Source: Coptis chinensis (Eukaryota > Streptophyta > Magnoliopsida > Ranunculales > Ranunculaceae). From it: a DNA stretch of 64,000 bases. The notes beneath the pieces were generated by a model that saw only the letters and a list, made by a program, of their open reading frames with translations, searched no databases and was not told the DNA's origin. Position 1 is the stretch's first letter; each line of letters starts with the position of its first letter. Shown here piece by piece: positions 57,899-64,000 of this stretch. The translations under genes and the position numbers were made by a program. The stretch lies in assembly GCA_015680905.1 (NCBI GenBank), contig CM027383.1, positions 84,601,001 through 84,665,000 on the forward strand, in the 5' to 3' direction.

Positions 57899-58260
57899 GG
57901 AATATCACTAATTTTTGCAGGTGGTTTGGTTCTGATAGGAATAGTGTATGGGGATACCGAGACGGAATGTAACATCCCGTCTGGTTCATGGTTCCATCCC
58001 ACTGCGCTTTTTACTATTCCATACATTGGAATTATGGATGGTGGCCCATAAATTGGAATTATTGAGGATATATTTGGATAAACATTTGGATACAATGTGT
58101 TGTCACTTGGAGAGTGAACAAAAATCTGATAAAATGTGTTGTCAATTGGAGAGTGGACCAAAATCGAACTATCACATGTGACATTACCTTTCATATTTCG
58201 TTTTACTCTTCTTTCTTTTAGATCAAATAAACAAACATCCATCTTCTTCCCCACAACCAA
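57868..58260 (-). other. Unclear open frame upstream of the transposase
   Basis: A 130-codon minus-strand frame with Pro/Tyr/Ile-rich repeats (YPNVYPNISSIIPIYGPPS). Similar Pro-rich N-termini occur in the Myb-like partner proteins of plant Harbingers, but it is on the opposite side of the element and overlaps tandem phrases (GTGTTGTCA...GGAGAGTG at 58097 and 58137). It could be a displaced exon; low confidence. Confidence 0.25.
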
Positions 58261-58276
58261 GCTAAAAATAGAAAAA

Positions 58277-59778
58277 ATGTCTAGAGAAGAAGGAATTGCA
58301 TTTAACCAACGGTTATGGGGAGGATCTAGTAGTAATAGTTCGTGTTCTGGTTTTACCGGGTCGTCTTCTGGTACTTCCGCTGAAGATGACTACATGGAAA
58401 GAGTAAGAGATGAGCATAATGATATGATGAGGCGAAGGAGGAGGAGTAGATTGCAGTTATTATCCACTGCTGGGGCATTAATGACTCAAGCAGCCATTGA
58501 AATTGAAGATGTGGATACAGACAAACGTGGTGGATCTATAAAGGGTAGAGAGTATACGTTTAGAGATGGTGGTGATTTCAGTAAACAAAAGATAATGAGG
58601 GATTACTTTACAACACCTTGTAGGTGGCCTCCTCATAAGTTTAGACGAAGGTACAGGATGACAAGAGAGCTTTTTATGTATATGTTGAAAACTGTTGCAT
58701 GATTCGACGATTACTTTAAAGACAAAGTGGATGGATTGGGTCGGCAAGCAATTTCTGGGTTACAGAAGGGACTAGCTGCAGTTGCACAATTAGCAACTGG
58801 TTGTTCTTCTGATTCAACGGATGAGTATTTACAAATTGGAGATTCCACAGCAAATGTATCTATGAAGCGTTGGTGCAAGGCAATAATCATGGCGTTTGAG
58901 GAAGAGTACTTGAGGCGACCAACTGAGGCAGACACTGCTAGGATATTAGCTGAAAATGCGGCAAGGGGTTTTCCAGGAATGCTTGGATCAATCGACTGTA
59001 TTCACTAGGTGTGGAAGAATTGTCTAAGTGGATGGGCTGGAACACATGTAGGGTACAAGAAGGAACCAACTTTGATACTTGAAGCCGTTGCAGACAAACA
59101 CTGTTGGATCTGGCATTACTTCTTCGGCTTACCAAGTTCGCATAATGACATTAATGTGCTTCATCGTTCTCATGTTTTTGAATCATTAGAGCAAGGTGAG
59201 GCTCCTGTTGTTGCATTTAATGTGAATGGTAATGACTACGATATGGGATATTATCTTGCTGATGGTATTTACCCAAAATGGGGCACATTTGTTTAAGCCA
59301 TTCGTTATCCAAGAAATAAGCATAAAAAGATCTTTACTCAACGTCAAGAAGCTGCAAGAAAGGATGTTGAAAGGACGTTTGGAGTTTTGCAGGCACGATA
59401 GCATATTGTTAAGGCTTCTGCGCGTTGTCATAGTGTTGTTGTTCTTGGAGACATAATGAGGCATGCATTATAATGCATAATATGATTGTTGAGAATGAAC
59501 GTGAAAGTGGAGTTTGGAATTGGAAAGGTCAGAGGAAAGAAACAATACCTGATCTCTTTCAGGAAGAGGATGACTTTCATTTTGTCTATCAGATGATTGA
59601 AGCAAGAAATAAGATCAGAAATGAAATTACACATACTAATCTTCAAAAGGACTTAGTTGAGCATGTTTTTAATTGGACTGGCACTGAAGAAACAGCAGAT
59701 CCGGTACCCCTATGTATTCCCTATGTATTTCCTAACGTGAATTATGAAGTTCCAAAGTATTTCCTATGTATTTCCTAA
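58277..59778 (+). pseudogene. PIF/Harbinger transposase (DDE nuclease, HARBI1-like)
   Basis: It begins at ATG 58277 with a Ser/Gly-rich N-terminus and an Arg-rich block (RRRRRSRLQ). Landmarks: RRRYRMTRELFMYM, LATGCSSDSTDEYLQIGDST, LGSIDC (first Asp, about 58990), GYKKEPTLILEAVADKHCWIWH, FGLPSSHNDINVLHRSHVF, YYLADGIYPKWGTFV (second Asp, about 59262) and RKDVERTFGVLQAR (Glu, about 59370). All three catalytic acids remain. Stops after KTVA (58700), CIH (59006) and TFV (59294), plus a TAG after QAR and disruption near 59455-59475, make it dead. The ends read VFPNVNYEVPKY. Confidence 0.9.
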
Positions 59779-60134
59779 CGTGAACTATTAAGTTCCAACG
59801 TATTTTCTATGTATTTCCTAATGTATTTCCTATGTAATTCCAATAAGTTCTTATGTGTTTAATGAGTTGTGTTTTAATGAACTATATTACAATGTATTTT
59901 AATTTTATTGGTAATTGTATTTCTATGAAAATAATTATATTGAAAAGAACATACATAGTGCATTAATTTAAAAAAAAACAGTGAGATAAAAATACATAGT
60001 TCATTAATTAAAAATACAATGAAATTAAAATACATAGTTCATTAATTAAAAAGACAGTGAAATTAAAATACATAGTGCATTAATTAAAATACATAGTGCT
60101 TTAATTAAAATAAAATGCTAGATATTATATAAGC

Positions 60135-60716
60135 TTAGTTAGAGCTATAACCACCTCTAGCCCTTGCCCATTCAACACGTATTTCAGCTTGTTGTTGCTC
60201 GATTAAAAAAGCGGTATCGGGATGGAGGACATTTATATCGGTCGCTAAAATCTTAGCTTCATATTGCATCTTTAGAAGCCGATTTTTTTCCAATTGAACT
60301 TGATTTTTTTCCATTTGAATCCAATTTTTTTCTTCTCTTGCCATCACAGTTCTTTGACCATATGCAAGTTCTCTTTCCCTAAGTTCTAAGCATTTTTGTG
60401 TTTCATTTGCATCCTGTGAAAATGTATTCTCTAAACGTGTAAAGTATCCCTCCAACATACCAACTGATTTTTCTTGGTTCCTCTTGGACTTGGCTTTCTT
60501 CGATCCAAGAGGACGCTCCATTTCTTGAGGATGCTCTATTTCTTGAGAACCCTCTAATTCAACTCCATCAACACTTGGTGAATTAGAAGTTGAATCTTCA
60601 CCATCATTTTTGCGACCTTTTCCCTTTGTGGGGCAGCTTGACTTTGCCTCAAAAACGTTACTCCACTTTGGATTATCCTTGAGTATAACGTAACAATGAT
60701 CAAGTGAAAAAGCCAT
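60135..60716 (-). pseudogene. Harbinger Myb-like/NAM-type partner, C-terminal exon
   Basis: From FSLDHCYVILKDNPKW, the conserved start of the C-terminal half of these partner proteins, through a Lys-rich linker (KKAKSKRNQEK) to a long predicted coiled coil (RELAYGQRTVMAREEKNWIQ and following). A stop lies eight codons upstream, in the otherwise matching ARMTYQL segment near 60745, so the first exon cannot be joined cleanly. Otherwise open. Confidence 0.75.
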
Positions 60717-60936
60717 TTTTTCTTATAGTTGGTACGTCATTCTTGCCTCGGACAACTAAAAAATAAAATAGAAATAATTAGACTAAAATAATCACTAAGA
60801 CTAAAATAATTAAACTAAAATAATAATTAGATTAAGATAATAATTAGACTAAAACTAAAATGGAAATAATAAATACACTAAGATAATTAGACTAAGACAG
60901 AAATAATTAGACTAAAACTAAGATAATCAATAAATT

Positions 60937-61278
60937 TCAAATTGACAACGTTGTAATTTCCCGGCTTTGTATTGTTGTACCACTTGCATGTCGAGCCTCC
61001 ACCGCATTCACAATTGCCACGAACTTGTTCATCATTTTTGAAATATATTTCCATCTACCGCTAATTGAATCGGAAGACCTATCCGACCCACATGCTTGAT
61101 TGAACTCGTTTATTACACGATTCCAAAAGTTTTTTGCATTTTGGAAAGCACCAACAATGGAGTCTTCACTAATTTTTATCCAAGCAAGACATAGAGCTTG
61201 ATCTTCGGACATGCTAAAGTGAGTTTTTGCTTTTGCTTGAGTGCTACCACTTGCATGAGATGCTTGAGTTGATGCCAT
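60937..61278 (-). pseudogene. Harbinger Myb-like partner, DNA-binding exon
   Basis: From ATG 61278: HFSMSEDQALCLAWIKISED, FWNRVINEFNQACGSDRSSDSISGRWKYI, a SANT/Myb-like trihelix-type fold common in the second protein of plant PIF/Harbinger elements, thought to bind the TIRs and help the transposase. The exon is open. It is followed after an AT-rich intron-like gap (60717-60936) by the C-terminal exon. Confidence 0.8.
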
Positions 61279-61498
61279 TTGATATTTTGTTTTTTTGAAG
61301 AACTAATTTTAAGGAAGAAGAAATATGATATATGATTGTTGGAAGTGTGAGTTGAAATGAAACAAATGTTGTATATATACCAAAGTTTTTTATTTTGACC
61401 GTTTTTTACTGTTCTGACTTTCTGACCGTTGGTGAACTAGCCGTTAGGATTCCGGACGGGATGTTTGATTCCGTCTAGAAAAAAAGAAATATAGCGAG

Positions 61499-61556
61499 AC
61501 GGGATGTTGGATTCTATCTGGTGAGTTTTGTAATCCAGACGGAATCCAACATCCCG
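61499..61556. repeat. Inverted repeat with GACGGGATGTTGGATTC arms
   Basis: Arms of about 24 bases (61499-61522 and 61533-61556) are imperfect reverse complements around a short loop. Related sequence occurs at 61453-61475 and at 57959-57980. Such phrases near both ends suggest sub-terminal transposase-binding repeats of the Harbinger-like element. Confidence 0.75.
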
Positions 61557-61774
61557 TCCGAAGTTAACAAGTCAGCCACTATCTCGGTGATGAGTTTCAC
61601 CTTGAAATCAACTTGGCAAAATATTCACCAGATAATCACCTATGCATTGCAGAGCAGTTTTTCCCCAAAACTGGTGACTATAGTCACAAACCCCTTAAAC
61701 CCCCCTGCATTGCAAATGCTCTTATGACGACATTATTATTGGTCTGTCTTTATACGTAATCTCTGTTTTGAAAT

Positions 61775-62690
61775 AGTTCCAGTTGAATGAATGAATATCA
61801 ACTTTCTTTCAAAGATCTTTATGGATCAATTGAGGTTATTTAGGACAGCGTAGGAAAGATTAGGGTGTGCCTGGCATGAAGTTCTCAACTTCTCCTGAAA
61901 TCAGAAGCTAAAGTACAGCTCCAATAGGAAAATTATAGCATCCCTTCAGACGAACCATCCTAATATACTACTGTTTACATCGGACAAAGTTCACTGATTC
62001 AAAATTGTGATACTTTCATACTTATACAAAGAAATCTCAAGATTATGATTCATGAAGATGATATAATCACATTACCGAAAAATTCACCACGTTCTGCAAT
62101 TTTTAACATCGCCCTATGAGAAATTGACAATTAAAATAAGTTTATAGCTAAATTACAAGGTTGGTCCGTCAGGCATAGCTAGAATTTTAAAAACAATTGA
62201 TTTTCCAGTATAATGTTCTTGTGTTCTCTATGAGGACGTTATCACTGCAAAGCTACAGTTTACCTCTGGACTCTATCGTGTCCAAGGAATTGAAGTTGGG
62301 CACTGGCCGCTGGCACAGGTACAGTCTACATCCAAAGTAGTATACGGTACCACGCAATATCACAAATATAGGGATGCCTCAACAAGGGTCACTGTCCACA
62401 TAATGCAAAATGGTCCACTGACATCTCTTTTGGGGGTAACATAATGGAAGATATGCTTCTTGCTAATGATTTGTAGATTAGACTTGAGCGTGGACTCTTG
62501 GTCCAGATGAAATGCAGACCATACGAATATAGACACATTGAGTTTTCGTGCTTGACCTGAAATTTGATTGTGAGCGGAGAGCCTACTGGCAGGTGATTGG
62601 AAGCAAATTACTTACTTAGTTTAATTGGGCACTAATCAAATTGCTCCCCAAACAACTTTGCCATCAAAGTCCAGCACAACAACTAATTCA
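61775..62690. other. Intergenic, no gene seen
   Basis: Moderately AT-rich, no open frame or transposon end that I can support. Confidence 0.5.
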
Positions 62691-63025
62691 ACCGGTCTCG
62701 CCATAACGAAACCCTTGGGTTGTTTGAGTGTACACTCAAACGATTTCGCCATGTCGTTTAAGTATACACTCAAACGATACCACCATGTCGTTCTATTGTA
62801 CATGCATACGGTCTGAGCTTGTCGTTTGAAAATTAGCTCTCTGGATTTTCCATGGAACGGTCTAAGCGCCCCGTTTGAGTGTACACTCAAACGGCTCAAA
62901 CGGCTTGCCCATATCGTTTGAGACAAAGCTATCTGTTTTTTCCATTAAACGGTTTGACCATGTCGTTTGGTATCACATGCAAGCGGTATGACTGGATCGT
63001 TTGGGGCTTCTATAGGGTGACATGG
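62691..63025. repeat. Cluster of palindromic CGTTTGAGTGTACACTCAAACG-like units
   Basis: The palindrome TTGAGTGTACACTCAA occurs exactly at 62724-62739 and 62875-62890, with a one-arm variant at 62756-62775. Between them AACGRTTTNGCCATGTCGTTT-type phrases repeat about six times at 30 to 60 base spacing. Both strands stay open for 60-95 codons because of the repeat. Role unknown. Confidence 0.75.
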
Positions 63026-63680
63026 GAGAGTCGTTTGGACTAAAATAATTGAGAAGTTCTAAACTAAGGAAAATCCTGATTAGCCAATGATTAGCACGAT
63101 TAACCAATAAAAATTGATTACATAAACACCAATTACACTTTTCTTATACATAAACGCCGAACACTTTTCTTATAATACAAATAATTAATCGATCATAATT
63201 GTACAATAATTTATTTAAACAATGATTTGCAAAATTGAATTGGTAATGATCAATTATCAACACATCCCAATTGAATTAGCAAAATTGAAATCCGATTTAA
63301 AAAATTGGGTTAGGAATAACACAATTAGTTGCACTATCACAATTACATGCACTCTGCACTTTTTATCTGTTATGACATAATATCTATATAACCAAGTTAA
63401 AACATGTAATCAAAGTGCCAAAATCTAAAATAATAATGGATTATTTAGCTTTTTGGCCACGTTATAAATGGATAATTTGCAGTTAGTCACTAATTGTTCG
63501 TTTATTAGCTATTGGGCCAAAATTGACGGTGATCCGTCCATATTTTCTAAATTGGCACATTTACCCTTGCACATGGATTACACGTGATTGAAATAAACGG
63601 CTAAGATCAAAGTTATTTTCAAATCAACAGCCACCACAATGTTTTATTCTGACCGTTTATTTGTGACACGCGTCCTAATC
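63026..63680. other. AT-rich intergenic DNA
   Basis: Contains TTGATTA/AATTGGG-type phrases but no gene. The last part may belong to a promoter. Confidence 0.5.
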
Positions 63681-63686
63681 TCTCAC

Positions 63687-64000
63687 TATATATCCTATTA
63701 GTGGTAAAAACACTAATTAACCGCGCTCTCACCCCCACTTCTTTCAGACAACACTCTCTCGCTTACATCATTCTTTCACATACCTGTTTGTGTGCGAGTG
63801 TAGCAAAGTACCCATCATCGAGCATTTTTCAAACGCTAAGAACCAACTTAACACATTTTCGAACGCTAGGAATCAACTTTCACTGGAGTTTGTAGTAAAT
63901 GTGGTAGCTTGGAGAAGATAGATTGGAATTGTAGATCTGATCTTTGCATTCTAGCTTAAGGAAGTTAGTTTGTAAGTAAAAACTAAATCTTTTTCAGTTT
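63687..64000 (+). promoter_or_regulatory. Possible promoter and leader of a gene beyond the window
   Basis: TATATAT (63687-63693), preceded by GACACGCGTCC, is followed by a CT-rich stretch (CTCTCACCCCCACTTCTTTC) like a plant 5' leader. GTAAGT at 63972-63977 would be a good donor for a leader intron. No coding start is seen before the end. The alternative is chance. Confidence 0.35.

Larger units (their letters stand above)
57900..61726. mobile_element. PIF/Harbinger-like element with transposase and Myb-like genes (borders uncertain)
   Basis: Divergent-type gene pair: transposase on the plus strand (58277-59778) and Myb/NAM-like protein on the minus strand (61278-60135), converging. This pair defines PIF/Harbinger. 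The right end may be the TAAGAGCATTTGCAATGCAG terminus (read on the minus strand from 61726). A weakly matching GCAGGTGGTTTGG lies near 57919 on the left. No target duplication could be fixed. It sits inside the MULE-like element. Confidence 0.65.
53390..61765. mobile_element. MULE-like element carrying a PMD gene (8.4 kb with nested elements)
   Basis: The region is bounded by a perfect 9-base repeat TTTTGAAAT (53381-53389 and 61766-61774), the length made by Mutator-like transposition. The left terminus starts CACGTAATTGGGC and, once a hAT-like insertion is removed, continues GAGAGCCCAATTTTC. The right terminus ends GTAATCTCTG. Both termini reappear, in swapped orientation, as the two ends of the 508-bp element at 54303-54810, which has its own 9-bp duplication. 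The termini are only weakly inverted (CAcGTAAT versus CAGAGATTAC), as in 'non-TIR' MULEs. No MURA-type transposase was found, so it is non-autonomous. Confidence 0.7.

Noticed and set aside
62625-62926. Overlapping 63- and 96-codon frames on opposite strands
   Set aside because: Explained by the palindromic repeat cluster.

Overview
The window looks like nuclear DNA from a flowering plant, probably a eudicot. It is AT-rich and transposon-dense. It holds one intact intron-containing plant gene, a PIP1-type plasma-membrane aquaporin at 47353-49057 on the minus strand. Almost all the rest is mobile DNA: Ty1/copia, Ty3/gypsy of the Tat type (two RNase H domains), an L1-type LINE, and hAT-like, PIF/Harbinger-like and Mutator-like (MULE) DNA transposons. 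The species cannot be named from the sequence.

Layout. 1-4320: the 3' end of a gypsy element has interrupted a minus-strand copia element, whose 5' LTR is 3596-4320. 4321-6066: a coding remnant and a long inverted-repeat (fold-back) element. 6067-46467: a deep nest. Two copies of a short element with long terminal inverted repeats (6067-9698 and 28954-46467) bracket a minus-strand copia element (9699 to about 28840). Solo LTRs have split the left copy and the copia. One Tat-type gypsy element (17366-27545) sits in the copia, and a second (29283-46439, TSD GTAAG) sits in the right bracket. The second gypsy carries a LINE (34927-41187, 15-bp TSD) inside its integrase and a hAT-like element inside its antisense gene. 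Most insertions can be dated relative to each other from target-site duplications (TSDs) and from the reading frame of the broken host element resuming on the far side.

47353-52157: the aquaporin gene, its upstream region, and a hAT-like element made of repeated CCGATAT words. 52158-53364: a PIF/Harbinger-like element holding a 147-codon open frame. 53390-61765: a region bounded by a perfect 9-bp repeat (TTTTGAAAT), read here as one large MULE-like element. It carries a decayed plant mobile domain (PMD, MAIN/MAIL-like) gene, and has been invaded by a hAT-like element (which itself holds a 508-bp derivative of the same MULE family) and by a PIF/Harbinger transposase/Myb-like gene pair. 61775-64000: intergenic DNA with a palindromic repeat cluster, and a promoter-like stretch at the right edge that may belong to a gene outside the window.

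Three results deserve most attention. First, the PMD-carrying MULE-like element, with its miniature derivative found close by. Second, both Tat gypsy elements carry related antisense genes that appear to be spliced. Third, the nesting order is unusually readable. Every transposon gene is broken by stops, frameshifts or insertions, so none looks autonomous.
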